Positions 8,160 to 16,854 of a stretch of 26,061 nt of DNA are shown here, piece by piece (within the stretch, counting starts at the first letter, position 1; each line of letters starts with the position of its first letter). Source of the stretch: an uncultured Lachnospiraceae bacterium (lineage in GTDB: Bacteria; Bacillota; Clostridia; Lachnospirales; Lachnospiraceae); NCBI GenBank assembly GCA_905209865.1, contig CAJLUP010000014.1, positions 1 to 26,061 on the forward strand. The letters run 5' to 3'. The position numbers and the translations under genes are program-made. Below the pieces are notes generated by a model. It was given only the letters and a program-made list of their open reading frames with translations. It was not told where the DNA came from and ran no database searches.

Positions 8160-10568
8160 TTATTCAATCGCTTCTGTTTCGATAACAAATTTTACATTTC
8201 CGTCCATAGAGCTGTCTTTTCCGCTGAACGTATCATAACTGCACTGTTCGGATGTCAATGCCTCTAAGCGATTCATCAATTCTCCGACTGCATCTTCGAC
8301 TGTTGTTTTCAGCTTGCTTGTTCCTTCTGCGTCAAATGTTTTCATTCCGTCCGCCAGCGTCACCGCTCCGTCTGCCAATGTTTTCGCTCCGCTGTTCAAA
8401 GCCGACGCTCCGTTTTTCAATACGCTGCTGTTCTCTCTCAACTGTGCCGCTCCTGCCGTAAGCTGGCTGTTGAAACTGCCAAGCTGTGCAAAACCACCGT
8501 TCAGCTGTGCGATTCCTGAAGCCGCTTTCGGAGCAGTTGCTGCCAGCGACTGATCTAACAACGACAGATTCGTATGCAAAGATCCGATTCCGCTATTAAG
8601 TCCCTGCATTCCCGTATTCAGATCATCGATTTTTTCTGTCAATGTTCCCAGTTCATCCAGCGGAAGATTTTCTCCTGCCTTTTGGATTGCATCTAATTTT
8701 GCTTCCACTTCCGGGAGTTTCGCATTCAGCCCTGCAGACGCAAGTTTTAAGGCAAACAGATCTACCTTCATCTTTCCGACCGCACTTTGGATTGCCTGCA
8801 CATCCACACCGGACAGATCTGCCTGTACCGGGCTCAACTTCTCTTCTACAAGAGAAAGCTCCGGCATATCTGCCGCTTCAGATGCAGCATCTTTCGCTTC
8901 GTTCAAAGCCTGAATCGCATGATCAAGATCCTCCAAAGCCGCTGACTGCGGATCTTTTTGTGCAATCTCATTTCTCTGCGCTGTCAAAGAATCAATCGAC
9001 TGCTGAATTGTCTGTGAACTTGCAGCCGCTTTCGTCTTCGCTGATGAAATCTTTTCATTATTTGCCGTAATCTGCACATTATCTGCATCAATAACTGCGT
9101 TGTTCTGGTCTACCGCCGTATTAATCGCCGCACATGCATTTGCCAGATTTGTCTGCAAAGCAGCAATCTTCTGAAGTTCTCCTGAAATCGCCTGTACCTG
9201 TGCCGCAATATCCTGAACCGGAGTTACAATTCCATTCTGCAGACTCGTCTCCAGACCTTTCGTCTCTTCGATCAGAGCATTTCCCATCTCGATCATTCCC
9301 GTTACCTGCTTCATCACTGCCTGAACCGCTTCTGTTCCAAGTGCCTGTGCAAGCTGCTGCGTTCCGTTTGCCAGTTTCTGCGCTCCTGCCTTAATGTCTT
9401 TTTCGTTCACATTTTCCAACGTTCCGTCTGTTGCCGCGCTAAGCTGACTCACTGCCGACTGAACCTTCGACAACCCTTCGCTCAATTCCGTCAGACCTGC
9501 CGCGCCTTCGGCAAGCTGTCGTTCACCGTCTACATATGATACAACGCCATTTGCCAATGTATCTGTTCCGTCCGTATATTTTTTAATTCCTTCTTCTAAT
9601 TCTGCTGCACCTGAAGAAAGCTGAGATGCCCCTGAAGAAAGCGTATCCGTTCCACTTACCAGTTCCAAAGCTGCATTTTCGAGTTCATCAAGAGCGCTCT
9701 GCAAAGAACTGTAATCAACCACTTCGCTGATATTTAAGTCTTGTAAAATATCAGACAGCGCAACCGTATAAGTAGAAGACATCGTAAAATCTTTCACATC
9801 TGCGCTTATCTCAAGACTTTCCGGAAGAGTTACTTTGGAAGAAGACTGACTGAAATCATCCATTCCAAGACTCTCTTTCATACCCGGGACCGCAAATCCA
9901 AGCACTATATTCCTGTTTCCGTCTGAAACGACTTTCCCGTTATCAATCGTCACATTACTGAACGTTTCATTCGGAAGGATCATTCCGGTCATCATAACAA
10001 AAGGACTGCATAACTCTTCCTCAACGCCATCCACATGAACCGTTTTTTTCGTGTGATTCGTATAATCGATCTTAATTTTCAAATGTCCGCTTTTCCCTTT
10101 CAGCTCTGAAGGACTGATCTTCTTTCCATCCAGATAATAAGTCAATTTAACCGAAACCGGAAGCTCTTTGTCTGTTGTTCCCTGATAATAAATATCCTCG
10201 CCGTCCGTGTTCCAGACAAGGGCGTTTCCTGATTCGGTAAACGTCTCTTCGCCTTTAATATTTTTGATTCCGGTAAGTTCACTGACGTCATTTAAGCTCT
10301 GTGCGGTTCCGGCATTTTTCAGCCAGTCTGAAACCGTCACCAGTTTTGTTTCTCCTGCCGCATCCGCATTGACATAGACCGTTTCTTCTTTGAACAATTC
10401 CGCTCCTGCCTGCTCTGCACTCTCTGATTTTACATTTTCTTCCTGCTCTGCCGCATATACTACCGCCGGAGCGATCTGTCCGAATCCGGTAAGCGCCGCT
10501 GCTCCGACTGCCAGTGAAGCCGCTACTACATGTTTCATTCTTCTATTTTTATTCATGACCGCCAACAT
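8160..10568 (-). CDS. Secreted coiled-coil protein with YhgE/Pip-like repeats
   Basis: 802 aa. An N-terminal signal peptide has basic residues, then VVAASLAVGAAALTGF and a likely cleavage near VYAAE. A beta-rich segment (about 55-290) follows. Two blocks of seven-residue repeats of the form xxLxxGaxxL (about 295-360 and 675-755) flank a long Ala/Gln/Leu helical region. These repeats are like the X-heptads in YhgE/Pip proteins, but the C-terminal membrane helices of those proteins are absent: the chain ends in a soluble segment (KFVIETEAIE). The start may be the ATG at 10568 (AGGA only 4 nt upstream) or the ATG at 10556; both give the same mature protein. It is 77 nt downstream of the MMPL gene, so it probably acts outside the membrane as a partner of that transporter. 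The biochemical function is unknown. Confidence 0.82.
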   Translation of the reverse strand: MLAVMNKNRRMKHVVAASLAVGAAALTGFGQIAPAVVYAAEQEENVKSESAEQAGAELFKEETVYVNADAAGETKLVTVSDWLKNAGTAQSLNDVSELTGIKNIKGEETFTESGNALVWNTDGEDIYYQGTTDKELPVSVKLTYYLDGKKISPSELKGKSGHLKIKIDYTNHTKKTVHVDGVEEELCSPFVMMTGMILPNETFSNVTIDNGKVVSDGNRNIVLGFAVPGMKESLGMDDFSQSSSKVTLPESLEISADVKDFTMSSTYTVALSDILQDLNISEVVDYSSLQSALDELENAALELVSGTDTLSSGASQLSSGAAELEEGIKKYTDGTDTLANGVVSYVDGERQLAEGAAGLTELSEGLSKVQSAVSQLSAATDGTLENVNEKDIKAGAQKLANGTQQLAQALGTEAVQAVMKQVTGMIEMGNALIEETKGLETSLQNGIVTPVQDIAAQVQAISGELQKIAALQTNLANACAAINTAVDQNNAVIDADNVQITANNEKISSAKTKAAASSQTIQQSIDSLTAQRNEIAQKDPQSAALEDLDHAIQALNEAKDAASEAADMPELSLVEEKLSPVQADLSGVDVQAIQSAVGKMKVDLFALKLASAGLNAKLPEVEAKLDAIQKAGENLPLDELGTLTEKIDDLNTGMQGLNSGIGSLHTNLSLLDQSLAATAPKAASGIAQLNGGFAQLGSFNSQLTAGAAQLRENSSVLKNGASALNSGAKTLADGAVTLADGMKTFDAEGTSKLKTTVEDAVGELMNRLEALTSEQCSYDTFSGKDSSMDGNVKFVIETEAIE

Positions 10569-10645
10569 CCTTTCCTGCCGCTCTTGTTTATTATTTTTGA
10601 TTTCTATTCCTTTATTCTCATTACGATATTCTTATTGCGCTGTCC

Positions 10646-12748
10646 TTATTGTGCTGCTTTTATCACTTTATTTTCTTTCCTCTTTTTCTCAACGAATCCG
10701 ATCGATGTCTTACAGATAATTTTATCAAATATCATAAACATCGCCGGAAGCACAAGAATCACAACGATCATACTGATAATCGCTCCCCTTGCCAACAATG
10801 TACAAATAGAACCGATCATATCTACTTTGGAATAACAAGCCACTCCGAACGTTGCCGCAAAGAAACTCAAACCACTGCTGATAATTGACGGCATACTCGT
10901 TTTATGAGCGATTGCGATCGCCTCTTTCTTCGATCTTCCTCGTCCCCGTTCTTTCTGATAACGGCTCGTCATTAAGATTGCATAATCAACCGTTGCTCCA
11001 AGCTGGATCGTTCCGATGACAATGCTTGCCACAAACGGAAGTTCCGTTCCCATAAAATACGGGAATGCCATATTAACTGCGATTGCGAACTCGATAACCG
11101 ACACAAGAATGATCGGAAGCGAAATAGACTTAAATACAATCATAATGATCAAGAAGATCGCAGCCATTGAAAGAACATTTACCATCGTAAGGTCTACATC
11201 AGTTACATCCTGAAGGTCTTTCATCAAAGGCGCTTCTCCGATTACCATAGCATCATCGTCATACGATTTCACGATATCGTCGATCTTTGCGATCTGTGTG
11301 TTAACCTCATCCGTTGCAGATGCATATTCCGAACAAATAAACGCCAGCTCGTAATGATCGCTCTTGAGCATGCTCTTAATATCATCCGGTATCATAGAAT
11401 CCGGCACAGACGGTCCGATCAGGGAATTCATGCTGATCGTCCATTTCACACCGTCAACTTCGTCAACCCGATCGAGCATTTTCTGTTTCTGAACACCATC
11501 CATATTTTTATCCATTAGGATCATATGCATATTGCCCATTTCAAAATCTTTTTCCAGTTTTTCATTTGCCACGTTACTGTCCAAAGATGACGGAAGTGAC
11601 TGTGCGATATTATAATAGATCTTTGTATGGTTATTTCCGTAAATCGCCGGGAACAAAAGCACTGCAAACAAAACGATCCAGACAACATAATGTTTCGTAA
11701 TAAACCCTGACGGTTTATTCATATTAGAAAACAGTGGTCTATGTGTTGTTTTTTCTATCCATTTATCAAATACAAGAACAAGAGAAGGAAGCAGCGTTAC
11801 GCAGCAAAGCACTCCCATAACAACACCTTTTGCCATTACAATTCCAAGATCTCTTCCCAGTGTAAACGTCATGACGCACAATGCCGCAAAGCCTGCGATC
11901 GTTGTCACCGAACTTCCGACAACCGACTTAAATGTATTCGCGATCGCATGCCCCATTGCCCGCTCTTTTTCTCCCGGGAAACGCTTCTTATTTTCCTCAT
12001 AACTGTTCAAAAGGAAAATCGAATAGTCCATCGTCACGCCTAACTGCAGAATTGCCGTCAGCGCTTTCGTAATGTACGATGTCTCTCCCAGAAAAACATT
12101 GCTTCCGAGATTATATACGATCGCAGCTCCGATACTGATCAAAAACAAAATCGGAACAAGAAATGACGTAGATGTCAATTCCAATATAACAAGACAACAG
12201 AGTACCGCGATCAAAACGTAAATCGGAAGTTCCCGCAGACAAAGATTTTTAATATCTGTAACAACTCCTGTCATTCCGCTTATGAAACATTGCTTATCCG
12301 CAATCTGTCTCATCTGCGTCACCGCATCCATCGCCTCATCTGAAGATGTTGTATTATCAAAAAGCGCCAGCATCATCGTTGCATCCCCATTAAAAAACGC
12401 TTCCCTGATATCCTTCGGAAGCATCTCCACGGGAAGACTGATATCTGCCGCATCATCGTACCACAACACATCTTTCACATGCGGCACTTCGCTGAATTTC
12501 TCTTCCAGCTTCTGTACATCTTTTAGTTCCATATCTTCTACTACGACCATGGAAAATGCTCCCATGCCGTATTCATCTACCAAAATATCCTGTCCCTTCA
12601 CAGTTTCAAGATGCTCTGGCAGATAACTAAGCAGATCGTAGTTGACCCTCGTGTTCACAATTCCAAAAAAAGACGGAATCATAAGTAACGCACTGATAAT
12701 CAAGATCAACACACGATGCTTCGCAATCCACTTGCCTGCTTTGACCAC
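10646..12748 (-). CDS. MMPL/RND-superfamily transporter
   Basis: 700 aa. I chose a GTG at 12748 because AAGGAG (12758-12763) is 9 nt away; the in-frame ATG at 12757 abuts that site directly, and the ATG at 12781 would lie upstream of the transcript start predicted from the promoter at 12782-12810. The protein has the duplicated MMPL plan: one membrane helix, an extracytoplasmic domain, five helices, then the same again. The proton-relay Asp-Tyr pairs are present in both halves (LGVTMDYSIF with Asp241, LGATVDYAIL with Asp588). Members export lipids or hydrophobic compounds using the proton gradient. It heads an operon with a secreted coiled-coil protein and is probably repressed by the divergent TetR regulator. 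The substrate is unknown; an envelope lipid or a toxic amphiphile is plausible. Confidence 0.92.
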   Translation of the reverse strand: MVKAGKWIAKHRVLILIISALLMIPSFFGIVNTRVNYDLLSYLPEHLETVKGQDILVDEYGMGAFSMVVVEDMELKDVQKLEEKFSEVPHVKDVLWYDDAADISLPVEMLPKDIREAFFNGDATMMLALFDNTTSSDEAMDAVTQMRQIADKQCFISGMTGVVTDIKNLCLRELPIYVLIAVLCCLVILELTSTSFLVPILFLISIGAAIVYNLGSNVFLGETSYITKALTAILQLGVTMDYSIFLLNSYEENKKRFPGEKERAMGHAIANTFKSVVGSSVTTIAGFAALCVMTFTLGRDLGIVMAKGVVMGVLCCVTLLPSLVLVFDKWIEKTTHRPLFSNMNKPSGFITKHYVVWIVLFAVLLFPAIYGNNHTKIYYNIAQSLPSSLDSNVANEKLEKDFEMGNMHMILMDKNMDGVQKQKMLDRVDEVDGVKWTISMNSLIGPSVPDSMIPDDIKSMLKSDHYELAFICSEYASATDEVNTQIAKIDDIVKSYDDDAMVIGEAPLMKDLQDVTDVDLTMVNVLSMAAIFLIIMIVFKSISLPIILVSVIEFAIAVNMAFPYFMGTELPFVASIVIGTIQLGATVDYAILMTSRYQKERGRGRSKKEAIAIAHKTSMPSIISSGLSFFAATFGVACYSKVDMIGSICTLLARGAIISMIVVILVLPAMFMIFDKIICKTSIGFVEKKRKENKVIKAAQ

Positions 12749-12781
12749 TGAAATCATCTCCTTATTTTTTCTATAGTACAC

Positions 12782-12810
12782 AATATATTCCCAAAATGAC
12801 TAATAGTCAA
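12782..12810 (-). promoter_or_regulatory. Promoter of the MMPL operon
   Basis: On the minus strand TTGACT (12810-12805) is followed after 17 nt by TATATT (12787-12782). Transcription would start near 12775. Its -35 box and spacer overlap the palindrome at 12797-12809. Confidence 0.72.
12797..12809. promoter_or_regulatory. Palindromic operator 1 (probable TetR site)
   Basis: TGACTA-A-TAGTCA is a perfect 13-bp palindrome covering the -35 region of the MMPL promoter. The same half-sites recur at 12837-12853. Position in a divergent tetR promoter region makes autoregulatory TetR binding the simplest reading. Confidence 0.68.
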
Positions 12811-12836
12811 TATTTTTTAGCGATAAAAATGAATTT

Positions 12837-12853
12837 TAGTCATTTTATTGACT
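12837..12853. promoter_or_regulatory. Inverted-repeat operator 2 (probable TetR site)
   Basis: TAGTCA and TGACT are separated by 6 bp, with half-sites in the opposite orientation to operator 1. The right half forms part of the -35 box of the tetR promoter. Confidence 0.55.
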
Positions 12854-12876
12854 TTCAGAACAAAACAATCCATAAT
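12848..12876 (+). promoter_or_regulatory. Promoter of the tetR gene
   Basis: TTGACT (12848-12853), a 17-nt spacer and CATAAT (12871-12876). Operator 2 covers the -35 box, which suggests autorepression. Confidence 0.68.
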
Positions 12877-12928
12877 ATAGGAAAAATAACAAAAGATTGC
12901 GCATGGAAGCACAAGAGGGGAATCTATT

Positions 12929-13528
12929 ATGAGTAAAGTTGAAGATAATAAAAAACAAAAAGAAAGCTCACTCCTTGAAACTGCATTTCATTTGTTTACA
13001 AGGAAAGGCTTCGCAAAAACAACGATTTCCGACATCGTCCAACAGGCCGGACTTGCAAAGGGAACTTTCTATCTCTATTTCAAAGATAAATACGATCTGC
13101 GTGACAAGCTGATCGTATACAAAGCAAACCAGCTTTTTGACGACGCCCACCGCGCTATTGAGAAAGCAGACGTCAATAGCTTTGAAGATGAACTGCTCTT
13201 TACAACAGATTATATTATTGATCGTTTTCAAAAGAATCACTTTTTCATGGAATTTATTGCAAAGAACTTATCCTGGGGGATATTTAAAAGTGTCTTTGCA
13301 AACGGAAGTCATTCTTTTTCAAGCCGTTTCTATGATCACTACATGACCGCTCTGAAAAAATACAATATAGACTGTCCTACGCCGGAATTACTTCTCTTCA
13401 CAATAATCGAATTGATCGGCTCTACAAGCTATAACTGTATCCACAACAGCCAGCCCGTCAGTATGGAAGAATATCTGCCATATCTGCACAAATCACTGCA
13501 TCACATATTGCTGGCATTTACAGAATAA
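12929..13528 (+). CDS. TetR family transcriptional regulator
   Basis: 199 aa, the usual TetR length. AGAGGGG lies 8 nt before the ATG. The N-terminal helix-turn-helix is clear (about 15-60): LLETAFHLFTRKGFAKTT, then ISDIVQQAGLAKGTFYLYFKDK. The C-terminal ligand/dimer domain is helical and aromatic-rich and diverges, as usual, so the inducer cannot be named. It is divergent from the MMPL operon, and the shared 180-bp control region has matching TGACT/AGTCA inverted repeats on both promoters. It most likely represses the transporter operon and itself, and is released by a hydrophobic ligand that the transporter handles. The ligand part is inference. Confidence 0.94.
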   Translation: MSKVEDNKKQKESSLLETAFHLFTRKGFAKTTISDIVQQAGLAKGTFYLYFKDKYDLRDKLIVYKANQLFDDAHRAIEKADVNSFEDELLFTTDYIIDRFQKNHFFMEFIAKNLSWGIFKSVFANGSHSFSSRFYDHYMTALKKYNIDCPTPELLLFTIIELIGSTSYNCIHNSQPVSMEEYLPYLHKSLHHILLAFTE

Positions 13529-13575
13529 TTACTGCGACATATCTCACCGACATATACAGCTGGTCATAAGTATAA

Positions 13576-13615
13576 GAAGAACCCCGCTCCGCCTTTCGGC
13601 AGAGCAGGGTTCTTC
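13576..13615. terminator. Hairpin between tetR and the LRR-dockerin gene
   Basis: A near-perfect stem pairs GAAGAACCC..GCTC..GCC with GGC.GAGC.GGGTTCTTC around TTTC. It lies between converging genes and probably stops both transcripts, although the T-run after the stem is interrupted (TTCTTCC). Confidence 0.72.
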
Positions 13616-13666
13616 CTGTGCTTACACTCTTACGATTCACTTACAAAATCCGCTTAAGAATCAGAT

Positions 13667-16600
13667 TTACAAATATTCAATTTTACCGCAGACATATCTT
13701 AAGATCTTCCGCAAGTCTTTTATATCTACTACTCCGTCTTTTTCCACATCCGCCGCAAGCTTCTGCGTTTCGTTCAATTCCGCCTTCTTACAGATGCTCC
13801 GCAATGTCATACGAACATCTCCGATACCAACTTTTCTGTCGGCATCCACATCTCCTCTGATATATTCAGGAGTATACGCCTCAAAATTAAATCCGTTTTC
13901 TTTCGCATACTTCTCCGCGGCTGAACCGGCTACGCCCCGGATCGTAAAGCCTTCTACCTTATAAACCTGTCCCGCCATTCCCGTCGTCAAATATCCAAGA
14001 GCTTTCTCTCCGATCTTTATTACAGATGCAGGAACAGTCACTTTATTTAATTTTTCACAGCCGACAAATGCATAGTCGCCGATATTCGTTACACTGTCCG
14101 GAATTTCAATTCCTGTCAGATTTGTCTGATCAAGGAACGCATATCCTGCGATTCCTTTTGTTCCGGCTTTCAGATTCACAGTACCGCCTTCTGCGATTGT
14201 TCCTTTATATTTGTAGTAAACTTTTCCGGCATACACATCACCGTCAGCCTGTGCATCATACCATGCAGTGCTCTCATCTGCATTATATATATTCCAATTC
14301 TCAAATGCATAGCCTCCGATTGCCTCTACCGAATCGGGAATTTCAATATCGCTTAACCCGACACATCCGGCAAACGCTTTGTATTCAAGCTCCGTTACTG
14401 TATCAGGAATCGAAACTGTCGTAAGTTTTTGATTACAAATAAACGCGCTGTCTCCGATTGTGGCAACTCCATCTCCCCATGTAATTTCCGTCAGGTTACA
14501 CCATGAAAATGCACTTTTCGCTACATATGCCAGTTTATTTCCAATCGTCACATGTTCAAGAGATATGCAATCTGCAAACGCTTCCTCCCCGATACTCTCC
14601 ACAGAATCTGGAATTTCAATCTGTTTTAAACTACGGCAGCCTTTAAACGCACTATTTCCAATTACCGAAAGTTTCTTTCCAAAAGTTACATTATTTAAAG
14701 AATGACAATAATAAAATGCATTTTTCTCGATTTGCATAACACTCTCTGGAATATTTATTTCTTCTAACTTTTCACATCTTCCAAAAGCCTCCTCTGAGAT
14801 TTTTTTCAGTTGACTGCCTTGTTCAAAAGTCACTTTCTTCAGATTCGTACATGATGCAAATGCTCCATACTGCATGTCAGTAACTTGTGCCGGAATCATA
14901 ACTCCTACCACTGTTTCATTATTTGCAAACGACTCTGTTCCAATACTTTTTACAACTTTATCATCGATCTTATCCGGTATTGTTACATTACTTTCCGCTC
15001 CTATATATTTTAAAATCTCTGCTGTATTGTCAGCTAAAGTTCTGTATACAAATCCGTTTACTGCTTTAGCTTCTTCAATCTCCCACCGTATATCCTTCTC
15101 CTGCGCGGCAACAGCAAAGTGATACGTCTTCCCCTGCTCTAATGAAAGAGCAACTGCTCTGCCGTCAGTTTCTTCACTTTTACATTTTTTTATTTCCGTC
15201 CACTTATCATCCCATACAGCAAACATCCCCTTCTCTTTAAAAGTGATTCTATAATCTGCCGACTTATTTGGAACGAAATCATATGCATTTATGCTGTTTT
15301 CTGCAGTTACATATTCTGTCTTCTCTGCTGCTGTCTTTATAGTGTTTTTTGCAACAGACCATGTAACTTTGTCCGAATCTCGTTTATAAAGATACACCTG
15401 ATATCGAACTCCTGACTGCATAACTACTGAATAATTCACTTTCCCATCAAGAACTCCGATTCCTCCCTGTAATCCCATATTTGACATAATATTTATTCGC
15501 ACATTCTGTTCTGAACTAAAATTATATCGTGCTGTTTCTTCCGGCGTAAATTCGTAAACAACCTGCTTCCCGCTGTTCATATCCTGCGTATACTTCTCGC
15601 CAACCTTAATCTTTACTTCTTCAACCCCAATTTCTTCCCTTTGCTCAATGCAAAAATATCTTCCATACGGCACTAAATAATATGTATTTCCTGCGATCAT
15701 TTCTACGGAGTAAACCGAATTCCACTCTTCGTCATAAAAAACGCCTTCTGCACTATAATATCCTGTTATTTTCGGAACAAACTTATAGTAAGTGCCCTCT
15801 GTCTCATTAATGTATAGCTTGTCACACTCTGCTTCTTTTTCGATTCCTTTCAGAATCCCCCATTTTCCTGAAACATCTTCCATGCTGTATCTTCCGAGTG
15901 TAATCTCATAAACTTTCCCTTTTTTCAATGCATAAAAAGATGATGACAAAAATTCATTTCCTGTCTGTGGGTCTCTTATCATAATCGACAGCCTGCTGTT
16001 TGAACGAACATAATAAATCCCGGTTTCATCCACAGTCAGTCTATAGTAAGCCGAAAAATCCTCCCCTTTTAACTCTACATCAAATTCTCCGGGGGTAATA
16101 TCTTTGACTTTTCCGGCTTTCCATTTTATAATTTTTTGAGGTTCTGATGAATAGTCTGATAATTTCAAATGATATGTTCCGGCTTTACGAAGTTCAACTC
16201 GTGAATTAATAATCTCCACACCTTGTGTTCCGGCTTCGGTTTCTTCCGTAATGCTCACATGCGTATTCCAATAATTATCACTTGTTACCGTAATATAATA
16301 TTGCCCGTCTTCTTCTACATTCAACTGATAACAAACGGAGCTCTGATCTTCCTGCAGCATAACCGAACCGGATTCTACCGTTCCGTCTTTCTTAAGAGTA
16401 ATACTTCCTACCACATTTTCTTGTGACGCTGTATTTAGCATCGCATCCGTGCTCTCTGTGTTCATTTCCGGCAATTTCTGTATATCGCCTGCCGTCTTGT
16501 CTCCCTCTTCTTCAACTTCACCTCCTGTAGTTACATCCTGCTGTGCATCATTTACAGTTTCATCCTGGATCTGCACACCACTTGCCGCGCCCTCTTGCTT

Positions 16601-16735
16601 TGCATCACTTACCGCTTTATCCTGCGTCTGTTCTGCCTCTGCATTTACAGAAACCGGAACTGCAAATACCATCGACAGACACATCAGAAAAGCCGTAAAT
16701 CCTGCGATCACTTTTCGTTCAAATTTTGTAATCAT
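13667..16735 (-). CDS. Secreted BspA-type leucine-rich repeat protein with C-terminal dockerin
   Basis: 1022 aa with a GGGAGG ribosome site. There is a signal peptide (about 1-32: basic start, AGFTAFLMCLSMVFAV, then a VNAEA cleavage region), then a Glu/Gln/Thr-rich linker to about 110. Five related beta-rich modules follow (about 110-565) with recurring G-x-YY and GKxYxxxL elements, like bacterial pre-peptidase C-terminal beta-sandwiches. About ten LRR_5 (BspA-like) repeats of about 23 residues come next (about 580-950), with the pattern IPDSVxxIGxxAFxxCxxL. The last 65 residues form a type I-like dockerin with two calcium loops, DVDADRKVGIGD and DVEKDGVVDIKD. Loop 1 has Gly at position 9 where Asn or Asp is usual. 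The dockerin should bind a cohesin, and two cohesin-bearing surface proteins are encoded upstream in the same orientation. The LRR part suggests binding to a host, polysaccharide or cell surface. There is no catalytic domain. Confidence 0.9.
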   Translation of the reverse strand: MITKFERKVIAGFTAFLMCLSMVFAVPVSVNAEAEQTQDKAVSDAKQEGAASGVQIQDETVNDAQQDVTTGGEVEEEGDKTAGDIQKLPEMNTESTDAMLNTASQENVVGSITLKKDGTVESGSVMLQEDQSSVCYQLNVEEDGQYYITVTSDNYWNTHVSITEETEAGTQGVEIINSRVELRKAGTYHLKLSDYSSEPQKIIKWKAGKVKDITPGEFDVELKGEDFSAYYRLTVDETGIYYVRSNSRLSIMIRDPQTGNEFLSSSFYALKKGKVYEITLGRYSMEDVSGKWGILKGIEKEAECDKLYINETEGTYYKFVPKITGYYSAEGVFYDEEWNSVYSVEMIAGNTYYLVPYGRYFCIEQREEIGVEEVKIKVGEKYTQDMNSGKQVVYEFTPEETARYNFSSEQNVRINIMSNMGLQGGIGVLDGKVNYSVVMQSGVRYQVYLYKRDSDKVTWSVAKNTIKTAAEKTEYVTAENSINAYDFVPNKSADYRITFKEKGMFAVWDDKWTEIKKCKSEETDGRAVALSLEQGKTYHFAVAAQEKDIRWEIEEAKAVNGFVYRTLADNTAEILKYIGAESNVTIPDKIDDKVVKSIGTESFANNETVVGVMIPAQVTDMQYGAFASCTNLKKVTFEQGSQLKKISEEAFGRCEKLEEINIPESVMQIEKNAFYYCHSLNNVTFGKKLSVIGNSAFKGCRSLKQIEIPDSVESIGEEAFADCISLEHVTIGNKLAYVAKSAFSWCNLTEITWGDGVATIGDSAFICNQKLTTVSIPDTVTELEYKAFAGCVGLSDIEIPDSVEAIGGYAFENWNIYNADESTAWYDAQADGDVYAGKVYYKYKGTIAEGGTVNLKAGTKGIAGYAFLDQTNLTGIEIPDSVTNIGDYAFVGCEKLNKVTVPASVIKIGEKALGYLTTGMAGQVYKVEGFTIRGVAGSAAEKYAKENGFNFEAYTPEYIRGDVDADRKVGIGDVRMTLRSICKKAELNETQKLAADVEKDGVVDIKDLRKILRYVCGKIEYL

Positions 16736-16772
16736 ATCTTTTTCCTCCCTTGACGTTTTTTATCGCTTTCTT

Positions 16773-16801
16773 TTTATCAGTAAAATGATCGCCTCCTTCA
16801 A
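16773..16801 (-). promoter_or_regulatory. Possible weak promoter of the LRR-dockerin gene
   Basis: TTGAAG, 17 nt, GATAAA on the minus strand in the 119-nt gap after the transpeptidase gene. The same gap holds an orphan AAGGAGG (16792-16798) with no usable start codon after it, and a TATCCGA/TCGGATA hairpin at 16821-16848 without a T-run. The LRR gene may be read from its own promoter or by read-through. Confidence 0.28.
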
Positions 16802-16854
16802 AACAATTCTTTTTAATACCTATCCGATGAAATAATCTTTTTCGGATATAAATA

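Noticed and set aside
12749..12781. ATG starts at 12781 and 12757 for the MMPL gene
   Set aside because: The first lies upstream of the predicted transcript start; the second touches the AAGGAG ribosome site with no spacing. GTG 12748 fits both.
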